This document shows, in pieces, positions 25,264-34,672 of a stretch of 64,000 nucleotides of DNA. The DNA lies in the NCBI GenBank assembly GCA_964456985.1, contig CAYWDH010000007.1, positions 26,106 to 90,105 on the forward strand, in the 5' to 3' direction. This DNA is from WJMT01 sp964456985 (GTDB lineage Bacteria; Acidobacteriota; Aminicenantia; Aminicenantales; Aminicenantaceae). Every line of letters starts with the position of its first letter. The first letter of the stretch is position 1. The position numbers were made by a program, and so were the translations under genes. The notes below the pieces were generated by a model. It searched no databases. It worked only from the letters and a program-made list of their open reading frames with translations, and was not told the DNA's origin.

Positions 25264-27873
25264 TCATTCATATCTTAATGTTTTAACCGGGTCAGTTGTT
25301 GCCGCTCTGATCGCCTGAAAGCTGATCGTAGTGACCGCAATAAAAAAGGCGGCAACTGCAGATATAATGAATATCCATGGCTTGATACTGATCTGATAAG
25401 CAAAATTCTGCAGCCACTTCCGCATCAAGAAATAAGAGATCGGCCATGCAATAAAATTCGCAAACAGAACCAGTAATGCAAACTCTTTGGAAAGCAGAAG
25501 AAATATATTTTTTGCAGAAGCTCCAAGGACTTTTCTTACTCCGATTTCCTTGGTCCTTGTCTCCACCATGAAAATAGCCAATCCCAGAAGACCCAAACAT
25601 GCTATAAAAATAGCTAAAAATGAAAATGCGCTGAATATCTGGCTCAGCTTTTCCTCGCTTCTATAGATTTGATTAAAAGTGTCATCCATGAAAGAGTAAT
25701 CAAAAGGATGCGCCGGATCCAGTGCTTTCCATTTGTTTTTAAGAAAAGCTAGGGTCTGATCGATATTATCCGGACGAATTCGAACAGCAAAAACAAAGGT
25801 GTTCTGCGGCCATATATGGATGACCAATGGATTAATCTCATTTCTCAGCGATTGGAACTGAAAGTCTTTGACCACTCCAATAACCCTCCCTTTTTTATCA
25901 TCCCATTCAAACCGGGTCTGCAAAGGGTCTCTCAGCTCCAGTTTCCTTACAGCTGCTTCGTTTATTATGAATGCTTGTGTCACATCTGTGCTCATCTGTT
26001 TTGAAAAATCTCTCCCTTTGATGATCTCCATCCCCATGGTTTTTATGTAGTCATGGTCCGTATAGATCATATTCAGGGAAAGGGTTTTTTTTCCTTCATC
26101 AGTGACCAGTTTTATGGCGTCCCCGGCAACCACTCCTCCAGGAACTCCGATGGTCACTGTTGCTGAGACGATATTCGGATTCTCCATCAGCTCTGCTTTG
26201 ATGGCTTCCGAACGGGTTCTGAGCTGGTTGGAGCGGATGGGAATAACCACCACATGTTCCTTGTCAAATCCCAGTTTTCTGTTTCTTAAAAAATCGAGTT
26301 GATTTAAAACAACAATCGTCGATACAATCAAAACGATTGAGACACTGAACTGAAAAACAACCAGGCCTTTTCTTAAAAAAGAGCTGCGTGATCCTATTTT
26401 TTTATATTGCCTCAACACACTGACAGGCTGGAATCGGGAGATAAAAAAAGCCGGATAACTGCCTGACACCACGCCCACAAAAAGCAAAATAAGGAAAAGG
26501 CCTCCAAGTAAAATGAAATTGCTGAAAAAATTCAATCCAATTCCTTTACCGGTCAATGAATTGAAAAAGGGAAGAGCGGCTTTAACCAGAATCAAAGAAA
26601 GCCCTAAAGCAAACACTGTGAATAAAAGAGATTCGCTCAAGAACTGAGTGATAATCTGATGCCTTGTTGCGCCCACCACTTTTCTCAATCCCACTTCCCT
26701 GGAACGGTTCGAAGAGCGGGCAGTGGCCAGATTGATGAAATTAACACAGGCAATCAGAAGTATGAAAAAGGCAATGATAGAAAAGATAGTTACGTATTTT
26801 ATATCCCCATTAGGACTCAGTTCTGCCTGCAGATGAGAATGAAGATGAATGCTATTCAAGGGCTGCAGACGGGAGTACAGGCGTCCTCCCAGAATGGATT
26901 TTATCTGCGCTGCCGCATGCTTTTCAATAAATCCGGGAAGTTTCGCTTGAAGATTTTCAGCAGGAAATCCGTCTTGAAGCAGCAGATAAGTATAAAATTC
27001 ATGGCGGGCCCAACTTTTGAAATAGCGTTCTTGAACGGACGGAATTTGTTCCAGTGTTTTTAAGGAGGCAAACATGTCTGCATGAAAATGTGAATTTTCC
27101 GGCATATCCTCCATCACACCTGTAACCAAATAATCCTGATTATTGACCTTTAAAGTCTTGTTGACAGGCTCATCCGTTCCAAAGTATTTTGAGGCGATTT
27201 CTTCTGATATCACAATGGTTTGGGGAGACTCAAGGGCTGTTTCAGGATCTCCTTTCATCAGGTGAAAACTGAAAACATTAAAAAGAGACGCATCTGAAAA
27301 AAACAAATAATCTTCATAAAACCTTTTATCCTCATACTCCACCATTCTCCTCCGCCCGGGAAAAATCCTCACGGCATCTTCAACTTCGGGAAATTCTCTT
27401 TTCAGAGCCGGAGCAAAAGGAGCTGAAGAGAGAGCATAATAGCGGCTCAATCCGCCCTCTACATCGAAACTGTCAACCAATCTGTAAATCCGGTCGGCTT
27501 TTTCATGATACCGATCATAACTCAATTCATCCTGAACAAAAAGCACAATCAAAATACAGCAGGCCATTCCTATGGCCAGCCCAAAAATATTAATGAAAGA
27601 ATAGGCTTTGAATTTTTTGATATTCCTGAAAGCGGTTTTGAGATAATTTTTAATCATAGTTAAACTCCAAAAAAAATAATTTTTCATATAAACTGGGATC
27701 AACATAACAATCTGAAAAAAATACCATAAAAAAGCTCTGTCTCTTCCTTTCTGTCGGCATATTCTGTCATACATCTCTTCGAAATCACCGGCCAAATTCT
27801 CTCGATCATCTGAAGAGACCACATTCCTCAGTAAAAATTCTAAAACCTTTAGAGTGTGTTTTGATTTGTCCAT
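25264..27873 (-). CDS. Large MacB/FtsX-like ABC transporter permease with N-terminal prefix domain
   Basis: 869 residues, the same architecture as the permease at 17832. A prefix domain (about 1-70, DREN-LAGDFEEMYDRI then WYFFQIVMLIPVYMKNYFF) comes first. A first helix (INIFGLAIGMACCILIVLF), a large periplasmic domain, an FtsX core with RSSNRSREVGLRKVVGA, a second periplasmic domain and a second core with RTKEIGVRKVLGAS follow. The tail is DPVKTLRYE. No ATPase is nearby. It starts seven nt after its padR gene and so belongs to that operon. Confidence 0.92.
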   Translation of the reverse strand: MDKSKHTLKVLEFLLRNVVSSDDRENLAGDFEEMYDRICRQKGRDRAFLWYFFQIVMLIPVYMKNYFFWSLTMIKNYLKTAFRNIKKFKAYSFINIFGLAIGMACCILIVLFVQDELSYDRYHEKADRIYRLVDSFDVEGGLSRYYALSSAPFAPALKREFPEVEDAVRIFPGRRRMVEYEDKRFYEDYLFFSDASLFNVFSFHLMKGDPETALESPQTIVISEEIASKYFGTDEPVNKTLKVNNQDYLVTGVMEDMPENSHFHADMFASLKTLEQIPSVQERYFKSWARHEFYTYLLLQDGFPAENLQAKLPGFIEKHAAAQIKSILGGRLYSRLQPLNSIHLHSHLQAELSPNGDIKYVTIFSIIAFFILLIACVNFINLATARSSNRSREVGLRKVVGATRHQIITQFLSESLLFTVFALGLSLILVKAALPFFNSLTGKGIGLNFFSNFILLGGLFLILLFVGVVSGSYPAFFISRFQPVSVLRQYKKIGSRSSFLRKGLVVFQFSVSIVLIVSTIVVLNQLDFLRNRKLGFDKEHVVVIPIRSNQLRTRSEAIKAELMENPNIVSATVTIGVPGGVVAGDAIKLVTDEGKKTLSLNMIYTDHDYIKTMGMEIIKGRDFSKQMSTDVTQAFIINEAAVRKLELRDPLQTRFEWDDKKGRVIGVVKDFQFQSLRNEINPLVIHIWPQNTFVFAVRIRPDNIDQTLAFLKNKWKALDPAHPFDYSFMDDTFNQIYRSEEKLSQIFSAFSFLAIFIACLGLLGLAIFMVETRTKEIGVRKVLGASAKNIFLLLSKEFALLVLFANFIAWPISYFLMRKWLQNFAYQISIKPWIFIISAVAAFFIAVTTISFQAIRAATTDPVKTLRYE

Positions 27874-27879
27874 GAATCG

Positions 27880-28203
27880 TCACTTTGCAGTCAAATAGCT
27901 TATATAGTCTCTCCAGAGAATATCGGAAATTCTTTTGTACTCCTCCAATAACTCAAAACCCAGTTTTGTTATCTTATAAATCTTTTTCCTCCGTCCTCCC
28001 CTAATAGAAGTGGCTTCGCCAAATTCAGAATCGATAAGCCCCTTTTTTTCAAGGCGGTCCAAAGGCAAATGCACTGAGGTCATGGATACTTTCTTTTTTG
28101 TTATCCTTGAAAGATGATCGGTGATAGCAACCAGATAAGCATTGTTTTTTAGATTGATAATGGAAAGCATTATCAGTTCTTCTTTCCTTGTAAGATTTCT
28201 CAT
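27880..28203 (-). CDS. PadR family transcriptional regulator
   Basis: 107 residues from ATG 28203. This start is chosen over 28245 because AAAGGATC precedes it and because the earlier codons fall within the shared leader motif. It is a short winged-helix PadR protein (LTRKEELIMLSIINLKNNAYLVAI, then the wing SIRGGRRKKIYKITKLG). It is paired with the permease directly downstream and is a paralogue of the PadR at 17508. Confidence 0.9.
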   Translation of the reverse strand: MRNLTRKEELIMLSIINLKNNAYLVAITDHLSRITKKKVSMTSVHLPLDRLEKKGLIDSEFGEATSIRGGRRKKIYKITKLGFELLEEYKRISDILWRDYISYLTAK

Positions 28204-28225
28204 TGTGTTGATCCTTTGATATTTC

Positions 28226-28250
28226 TTTCTAATTTTTATAAACATATCAT
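28226..28250 (-). promoter_or_regulatory. Candidate PadR operator/leader motif (copy 2)
   Basis: Minus strand: ATGATATGT (28242-28250), three bases, then TAAAAATTAGAAA (28226-28238), 22 nt before the PadR start. It matches copy 1 at 17467-17489 in sequence, order and position. Confidence 0.45.
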
Positions 28251-28366
28251 CTATTTATACGTAAAAAAAAATAAAAAGGTTGCTTTTAAAGTGAACCTTT
28301 TGCATTTTCTTCCCGTTTATATAAATAGGAATCAAGAAGTTAAAATATGAGTCAAAGGAAATAGAA

Positions 28367-29059
28367 ATGAAATCTTTACTCTCCGTCTTTCTCATTGTCA
28401 TGCTTCCCTGTCTCGTGTTCTCCCAGGATATAGACAGTGGAGTCACCGTGCCACCCAAGGGCAGGACATCGCTTTCATTCTCTTATGTTAACCTGGCCAG
28501 GACCTTCAAGTTTGATGGAATAAAAGAAAAAGTGGAAAGAGAAATTCTCAAAGCGACTTTTAGATACAGCCCGTCCCGACATGTGAATGTGTACGGATTT
28601 GTAGGGACTTCTGATTTTCCAAACAGTTTTTTTTCTACTGAGGACAATATTTACTACGGTGGAGGCATCAAGTACACCTTGACCGGCATGGTGGATATTG
28701 AAGAAGAAAACGGAGAACACATCAATATAAAGGGATGCACTGGCTTTGATTTCCAAATCGCCCGTCTCGAGCCGCTCAACAGCTCAGGCTCTACTGATTT
28801 CAGTCTGACCAAACTTCAGGGAGCGGTTGATTTTGGAGTTAAGATATTTCGTTTTGCAGGCTACATGGGATTCAAAGTGAATAAGCTCTTAGGAAAAGCT
28901 ACTCTGCCTCTTGAAGAAGAGATAGACCTTAAAAGCCGTGGGTTTTTCAGTATGTTTCTGGGCTTTGACTATTATTTCAGTCACAAAATCGCTTTCACCT
29001 CTGAATTTTCCTTTTTTGCGGATAGCTCCTGGGCCCTAGGCCTCAGAATAGATCTTTAA
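28367..29059 (+). CDS. Outer-membrane beta-barrel-like protein
   Basis: 230 residues. The signal peptide MKSLLSVFLIVMLPCLVFSQ is followed by alternating amphipathic strands (TSLSFSYVNLARTF, EILKATFRYSPSRHVNVYGFVG, then FFSMFLGFDYYFSH, IAFTSEFSFFADSSWALGLRIDL). The terminal strand ends in a hydrophobic residue, as in small outer-membrane barrels. It is likely a small porin or assembly-type barrel, function unknown. No conserved family name recognised. It stands alone upstream of a zinc-ribbon gene. Confidence 0.75.
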   Translation: MKSLLSVFLIVMLPCLVFSQDIDSGVTVPPKGRTSLSFSYVNLARTFKFDGIKEKVEREILKATFRYSPSRHVNVYGFVGTSDFPNSFFSTEDNIYYGGGIKYTLTGMVDIEEENGEHINIKGCTGFDFQIARLEPLNSSGSTDFSLTKLQGAVDFGVKIFRFAGYMGFKVNKLLGKATLPLEEEIDLKSRGFFSMFLGFDYYFSHKIAFTSEFSFFADSSWALGLRIDL

Positions 29060-29230
29060 AAATCATTCAAATCCAATATAAGACAATTCATAGGCTAAGG
29101 ATGGGGTTTTATTGCGGAGGAGGCATACAGATTTTATGAATGACCTGGATTATTGATATCTGATGACCTGAGAATTGACTCTTAGATGAATAATCTGAAG
29201 ATAAAAAGAGTATATTATTTGGAGGTACTC

Positions 29231-29410
29231 ATGATAGACAGTATAGAAAAAGAGGATATGATCCCCATTTGCCCTCACTGCAGTGCCCCTGTCGCTACCT
29301 TAGGTTTGCGGCGGGTACAAAGCATATTGGGGAAACGATATATCTACTTCTGCCTCAACTGCAAAAAAGTGCTCGGTGTCTCCCATAGAAAAGGATTCTG
29401 GATGGGATAA
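29231..29410 (+). CDS. Small zinc-ribbon protein
   Basis: 59 residues from ATG 29231, fixed by GGAGG nine nt upstream; an in-frame ATG at 29186 would lengthen it by 15 residues. Two CxxC knuckles (CPHC and CLNC, about 22 residues apart) form a zinc ribbon: MIPICPHCSAPVATLGLRRV and YFCLNCKKVLGVSHRKGFWMG. Function unknown. It is convergent with a membrane protein gene that ends four nt later. Confidence 0.7.
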   Translation: MIDSIEKEDMIPICPHCSAPVATLGLRRVQSILGKRYIYFCLNCKKVLGVSHRKGFWMG

Positions 29411-29413
29411 AAA

Positions 29414-30058
29414 TTATCTTTGCCCCTGCTTTGAGGTCTGCTCTTTCACAAACAAAAGCGGGAATACAATATCACTCAGACAACAGGGGATCCAGACAGC
29501 AAGAAACAAAAAAACGAAGATAGCAATATAAGAAAACCACTGCAAGGTAGCCCCTACTGCCATGAGAATATGGAACAGGGATGACCAAGTACTGAGCAGA
29601 ACATGTCCGGCATGAGGGACCTTTGTGGAAGGTTTGAAATAGGCAAATATGACTCCTACAACTGCCAATGGATTCACCAGCCACCATTTCTCTATAAATC
29701 CGAGGTGGACTCCGCGGTAAGGCATGTTCAATAAAGTCTCCCCTAAGAAAGGAATAATTGAATCACTGAGAGTGGCAATCCCAACGGATCCCACATACCC
29801 GATCAATAGTAAAACCCAGAGGTTGCATTGACCTTTAAGGCATTTTTTTCCAAAACGCCCGCAGGTATGGAGTTTATAAATAGAAGCTGTGACCATCGCA
29901 CTGAGAACCACATGAATGGGATGAAGAACATAAAATATATTATAGGAAATGTTCTTTGGCATCTTTAATGAGACAAATATAACCAGGATACCCGTCAATG
30001 CGCCAAAACTGGTAAAAGGGATGTGGTTTTTGAGTTCTTTTGAAATGTCTTTAATCAT
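29414..30058 (-). CDS. Uncharacterised multi-span membrane protein with His/Cys motifs
   Basis: 214 residues with about six hydrophobic helices. Conserved-looking polar residues lie in or beside helices: HPIHVVLSA (near 46-54), LHTCGRFGKKCLKGQC (three cysteines in one loop), SSLFH, and WIPCCLSDIVFP close to the end. The His and Cys content suggests metal binding or a membrane redox site, but I do not recognise the family. It starts at ATG 30058. The neighbour on the other strand is the small zinc ribbon. Confidence 0.6.
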   Translation of the reverse strand: MIKDISKELKNHIPFTSFGALTGILVIFVSLKMPKNISYNIFYVLHPIHVVLSAMVTASIYKLHTCGRFGKKCLKGQCNLWVLLLIGYVGSVGIATLSDSIIPFLGETLLNMPYRGVHLGFIEKWWLVNPLAVVGVIFAYFKPSTKVPHAGHVLLSTWSSLFHILMAVGATLQWFSYIAIFVFLFLAVWIPCCLSDIVFPLLFVKEQTSKQGQR

Positions 30059-30330
30059 AGTTCAATCTTCTTATCAGTAAAAATTCATCTTCTGTTTTTT
30101 TGGATATCCATCATACTAATGAAATCTCCTTTAACATATCTAAAGAATATAGGAATGAAGCCAACTATGTCAAAATTATTCCAAACAGATGATCGCAACA
30201 GTATTGCTTTTCAGTCATCTGAGATTGCTCTCTTTTTTTCATTGTGATATATTGAATTTCTCAAATATTGACTGGGAAATTTGGGAAACTATTTGAAATA
30301 CAAAAAGGCTTGGGGAATAGGTGTCATGCC

Positions 30331-32670
30331 ATGTTTAACAATAATTCTATAATAAAAATATGTTTGATTGTGATTCTGGGCGGGGCCATCACATTATGGT
30401 CTTCCTGCCGAAAAACCGAAAAAGCGAAGCATATGGAAGAGGCAGAACCGCCCCGAATCGAAGAGAAAGTCAAAGAAAAAAAACCGGAACAAGTAATAGA
30501 AGAGGTCCCTTCTTCCATTGCTCTTATCGATGAAGATGAAGAAGCCGGCCGCTTGGACAAAGACACTGCCTGGATATTAAGGTTCCAGCGCTTGTTTGAA
30601 CCAGGGAAGCTGCCGAAAAAATATCAAAGTCCCAAACCCATTAAATGCGGTACACCTGTTTTTAAAGCTTTTAACAGGGAAAGAGACAAATTGAAACCGG
30701 AAACCATTAACCTTCTTCATCCCTATCTGGTCCGTCCCGATCATCCGGATAGCATCTTCAACCTTAAAAAAACCGAAGCCCGTACTTCCCGGAAATCTTC
30801 TTCCGGAAATTCCAATCTGCTGTTTGCTCAAGAGGGAAAACGCACGGAAGGCCTGCTGCCTCTCGATGTATCGGATAAAATCCTTCTCTGGTATCCCAGA
30901 GGGGATAAGGGTTATGCGGAAAGCGCCCGTCAGCTTCTGATCGATTATAACATGTACAACAGATTCCTGGAAATCATGAAAAGGGAACCTCCTTCGGATG
31001 CTCTCCTAAAATTTGGAGATCGAAACAGGAATATAGGAGGGGACGGCCGTCTGGACATCTATCTGGTATCAGCAACAGATGTCGAAGGAGACGATGGCTG
31101 GTGCTGGCCCGAATTTGGCCGTTATCCCCCTAATATTTCCTCTCCATCACATATCCTAATTGACCAGGGTCTCTCCAGAACAGACCTCGGTGCTACACTG
31201 GCGCATGAGCTGTTTCATGCGTTCCAGCACGCATGGGATGCCGGTGAAGACGACTGGTGGAGCGAAGGCACAGCTGTCTGGGCAGAAGATTTTATCGATT
31301 CCAGCTGGAATACAGAGCAAGTTTTTGTCAGCAAAGCTTTCAATAAAAGCGATAATTCACTCATAAGCATTGATAATGGAGATATGCACGCTTATGGAAT
31401 CTATATTTTCCCTTATTATCTCACCAATGTGAGATATCCTGGCAATGACCTTCTCATCGGAAAAATCTGGGCTTCCTGTGAAAGCCAAACCGCTCTGGAT
31501 GCCGTAGAATCCAACCTGTCCGGAGATTTTAAGAACGCTTTTAAAGAATTCGCTCTCCTGAATTATGAAGAGAAACTGCTTCCCGATTGTTCTGATAGCA
31601 ACCTAAGATACCCAGAAAACCTGGATGTCTATTCTAAACATAAAGCCTGCGAAATAGAACTGGACAAATCCAAACCAGTGGCCATAAACATCCCTCCGCT
31701 CGGAGCCTGCTACATGGAGCTGGAAAACAAGGTCCCCAAAGACACAATGCCGCATGTCCTGATCGATCTCAGGGAAATTGTCAAGAACTCCGATCTGAGC
31801 ATTCAGGCGATCATCACTCCAGCGAGTGGAGATGAGCGATGCGAGGACTGGTCTGAGAAAGAAGAGCGCTCATTCTGTACAAACTTTGAAGAAGAAAATT
31901 TTATATTCCTCAATTTGACCATTGCCAACCATAACAGGCAGAATGTCCAGAAAGCCTTTTTCCAGATCAGCGTGGATGCAGGAGAATGCCTCAAAACAGG
32001 TGCAATCGTGCATTTCAAAGACACCTACTATTATAAACACTCATCAGGAGGAGAAGACACAATCCAAACACACCACTACGAGGCCACGGTTCGATTTCCC
32101 TTTACTACTGAGGGTTTCTCGGCCAGTCCGCAAATGGCTCTTTCCGGATTGGGGCCCTACGGCTCAGCCACCTATCAATGCCAGACACCGGTCATCCTCA
32201 GCTTCAAAGCCGAGGAAGTGTTCGAACATAAAGACACTCGAGAGGTCAAGACCGGCTCAGCCCCTCAAGTTTTCACCCCTGGAATACCACCCATGACTTT
32301 TACCCGCGAACAAGACCAAAAAAAGTTTTCCATTTTTTCCCCTTTTCTTATTCCCTACTATTTTGACATTGAGACCGGAACCGTCACATTCGCCGTCATA
32401 CCTGAAGTAGATATCCGATACACCTGGGAAGACGGCACAAAACGTACCCTTGGTTTAAAACCTGTAACCGGGAAAAAAGTAAAACCGCCTGAGTCTAAAA
32501 TGGAGATCCCCGAAGAATTTATCGTCAGCTTCAGCAGTGGAGCTCATCACTTCGGGGGGAAGGGTTCATATAGTGATAGCCGTTCAACTGATACCACTAT
32601 TACTAAAATAGAAAAGGAGTACCGGTGGGAAGTATTCCGGGGAAAGGCCCCGAAGAAGAAAAATCCTTGA
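30331..32670 (+). CDS. Large lipoprotein with gluzincin-type HExxH metalloprotease motif
   Basis: 779 residues from ATG 30331, which opens a lipoprotein signal (ILGGAITLWSSC). An in-frame start at 30268 is possible. A low-complexity Glu/Lys/Pro segment follows (about 30-55). The centre holds HELFHAFQH then WWSEGTAVWAEDF, a HExxH-x(n)-E zinc site of gluzincin type, so it is probably a surface metallopeptidase. The C-terminal third is beta-rich and unrecognised. It is 19 nt upstream of the CrtI-like oxidoreductase, same strand. Whether it is proteolytic and on what substrate is open. Confidence 0.75.
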   Translation: MFNNNSIIKICLIVILGGAITLWSSCRKTEKAKHMEEAEPPRIEEKVKEKKPEQVIEEVPSSIALIDEDEEAGRLDKDTAWILRFQRLFEPGKLPKKYQSPKPIKCGTPVFKAFNRERDKLKPETINLLHPYLVRPDHPDSIFNLKKTEARTSRKSSSGNSNLLFAQEGKRTEGLLPLDVSDKILLWYPRGDKGYAESARQLLIDYNMYNRFLEIMKREPPSDALLKFGDRNRNIGGDGRLDIYLVSATDVEGDDGWCWPEFGRYPPNISSPSHILIDQGLSRTDLGATLAHELFHAFQHAWDAGEDDWWSEGTAVWAEDFIDSSWNTEQVFVSKAFNKSDNSLISIDNGDMHAYGIYIFPYYLTNVRYPGNDLLIGKIWASCESQTALDAVESNLSGDFKNAFKEFALLNYEEKLLPDCSDSNLRYPENLDVYSKHKACEIELDKSKPVAINIPPLGACYMELENKVPKDTMPHVLIDLREIVKNSDLSIQAIITPASGDERCEDWSEKEERSFCTNFEEENFIFLNLTIANHNRQNVQKAFFQISVDAGECLKTGAIVHFKDTYYYKHSSGGEDTIQTHHYEATVRFPFTTEGFSASPQMALSGLGPYGSATYQCQTPVILSFKAEEVFEHKDTREVKTGSAPQVFTPGIPPMTFTREQDQKKFSIFSPFLIPYYFDIETGTVTFAVIPEVDIRYTWEDGTKRTLGLKPVTGKKVKPPESKMEIPEEFIVSFSSGAHHFGGKGSYSDSRSTDTTITKIEKEYRWEVFRGKAPKKKNP

Positions 32671-32689
32671 TAAGCAGGAGGTTTATTCC

Positions 32690-34186
32690 ATGGCAAAAAA
32701 TATAAAAATCATTGGAGCGGGAATCAGCGGACTTTCAGCCGGCTGTTACCTTCAAATGAACGGATATGATACGGAAATATATGAAATGAATATCACGCCT
32801 GGAGGTCTCTGCACATCCTGGGATAGAAAAGGATACACCATAGATACCTGCATCCACTGGCTGGTGGGATCCAGGCCGTCTGTAAAAACCTATCATCTCT
32901 GGAATGAACTGATTGATATGGAAAAGCTCGAATTTGTGGATTATGAAGAATACATAAGAGTTGAAGACAGAGACGGCCGAATCATGAGAGTTCCCGCTGA
33001 TATTGATGAACTCGAAAAAGAATGGCTGGAAAAAGCCCCTGAAGACCGTAATCTGATTTTGGAATTCACAAGAGCGGTCAAAAAATTTCTTAGATTCGAA
33101 ATGCCGACAGAAAAAGCTCCAGAATGTTTCTCTCCATGGGATGGTATGAAAATGGTCTTCCGTATGCTTCCCTATTGGCGTCCGTTTAAAAAATGGATTT
33201 CCATTTCCATGGAAGACTATATCAAAAAATTCAAGAATCCTCTCCTTAAAAAAACACTCCATTTTATGTTTATTCCCGAGATGTCTGTTCTTTTTCTTAT
33301 CTTCATCCTCGTTTGGATGCATAAAAAAAGTGCAGGATATCCCATTGGAGGTTCTTTGAATTTCGCCCGCCTTATTGAGAAAAAATACCTGGAATTAGGA
33401 GGGAAAATACATTACAGCTCAAAAGTGAGAAAAATACTGACTGAAAACGGCAGACCCTGCGGAATTGAACTTGAAAATAATGAGACTCACAGGGCGGATA
33501 CGGTCATTTCAGCAGCAGACGGATACTTCACTATATTCAAATTACTGGAAGGGAAATACACTGATAAAAAAATCGAAAATGACTACAAGAATCTCATAAC
33601 TTTCCCTTCTTATCTCCAGATCTCATTAGGCGTAGCCAGAACATTTGAAGGGACTCCCCATCATTTCTATTTTGCCCTGGATAAACCTCTAAAATTGGAT
33701 GACGGCACAGTTTATAAATACATAGGTGTCCGGGTGTTCAATTTTGACCCCACTCTTTCCCCTGAGAACAAGACCCTCCTCACGATTCTACTGCCCACTT
33801 ATAATCATTCCTTCTGGCAGGAACTCAGAAAAAGAAGCATGACTGAATACAAAACCGTAAAAGATAGAATAGCCAATGAAGTCATAAATATTCTGGATCA
33901 TAAATTCGGTGATATCCGTTCCCGTATTGAGGTTACAGATGTCTCTACTCCGGCAACAGTCATCAGATACACCAATAACTGGAAAGGAAGTTTAGAAGGA
34001 TGGATTCCGACTCCTGAAACAGGACTAAAAAGCATGAAAAAGATACTTCCGGGGTTAGACAATTTCTATATGATAGGACAGTGGGTTGAACCGGGAGGGG
34101 GACTTCCAACGGTTCTTAAATCAGGGAGAGACGTAGCTCAGATTATCTGTAAAAAAGATAAAAGGAAGTTTACAACAACCGCATGA
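32690..34186 (+). CDS. FAD-dependent oxidoreductase, phytoene desaturase / carotenoid isomerase-like
   Basis: 498 residues. The N-terminal dinucleotide-binding motif is IIGAGISGLSAGCYLQMNGYDTEIYE then PGGLCTSW. The C-terminal FAD motif of the CrtI/CrtISO family reads MIGQWVEPGGGLPTVLKSGRDVAQ. There is a hydrophobic patch around 200-215 (FLIFILVWMH) that may touch the membrane. Family members desaturate or isomerise polyprenoids or other lipophilic substrates. No other carotenoid gene is in the window, so the actual substrate is uncertain. It is 19 nt after the HExxH lipoprotein and 28 nt before an NTF2-like lipoprotein, and so likely one operon. Confidence 0.85.
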   Translation: MAKNIKIIGAGISGLSAGCYLQMNGYDTEIYEMNITPGGLCTSWDRKGYTIDTCIHWLVGSRPSVKTYHLWNELIDMEKLEFVDYEEYIRVEDRDGRIMRVPADIDELEKEWLEKAPEDRNLILEFTRAVKKFLRFEMPTEKAPECFSPWDGMKMVFRMLPYWRPFKKWISISMEDYIKKFKNPLLKKTLHFMFIPEMSVLFLIFILVWMHKKSAGYPIGGSLNFARLIEKKYLELGGKIHYSSKVRKILTENGRPCGIELENNETHRADTVISAADGYFTIFKLLEGKYTDKKIENDYKNLITFPSYLQISLGVARTFEGTPHHFYFALDKPLKLDDGTVYKYIGVRVFNFDPTLSPENKTLLTILLPTYNHSFWQELRKRSMTEYKTVKDRIANEVINILDHKFGDIRSRIEVTDVSTPATVIRYTNNWKGSLEGWIPTPETGLKSMKKILPGLDNFYMIGQWVEPGGGLPTVLKSGRDVAQIICKKDKRKFTTTA

Positions 34187-34214
34187 CCAGAAAGATAAAA
34201 GAGGAGAGGCGAAT

Positions 34215-34652
34215 ATGAAAAAAATAGGCATCCTGTGTTCTGTTTTTCTTTGGATATTCATATCCTGTTCCCGGTCAAGGTTTGACGAGCATTCCGTTCA
34301 AGACACCATAAACTCCATCATAAAACGGCAGCAAACAGCTTGGAACAATCATGATATTGAGGGATTTATGGCTGATTACTGGCAGTCAAAAGACCTAACA
34401 TTTCAATCCGGAGACCGGAGACTCTACGGATGGAAGACTCTTTTAAACCGCTATAAAACAAATTACGCGGGAGAAAAGATGGGAACGCTCACCTTTTCCG
34501 ATATAGAGATCAAAGCCCTCAGTGCGGACTCAGTTTACGTCCTAGGCCGTTGGAAAGTCACCCAGGAAGATACGGCCGCCAACGGCGTATTCACGATTAT
34601 TTTCAAACGCTTCCCTTCAGGATGGAAGATCATCCATGACCACTCATCATAA
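34215..34652 (+). CDS. SnoaL/DUF4440-like lipoprotein (NTF2 fold)
   Basis: 145 residues. The signal peptide ends in FISC (Cys18). The mature part is one NTF2-like domain: IIKRQQTAWNNHDIEGFMADY then FQSGDRRLYGWKTLLNRYK and ending KRFPSGWKIIHDHSS, matching the YybH/DUF4440 pattern. Such domains bind or isomerise small molecules; the function is unassigned. It has the AGAGGAGAGG ribosome-binding site and probably belongs to the operon of the two genes before it. Confidence 0.82.
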   Translation: MKKIGILCSVFLWIFISCSRSRFDEHSVQDTINSIIKRQQTAWNNHDIEGFMADYWQSKDLTFQSGDRRLYGWKTLLNRYKTNYAGEKMGTLTFSDIEIKALSADSVYVLGRWKVTQEDTAANGVFTIIFKRFPSGWKIIHDHSS

Positions 34653-34672
34653 AAAAGAGAAGCATATTCTTT

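Noticed and set aside
28340..28366. Sequence AATATGAGTCAAAG shared with the leader of the AGE epimerase (about 36503-36516, minus strand)
   Set aside because: Only a 14-16 nt match with no further structure; may be chance in AT-rich DNA.
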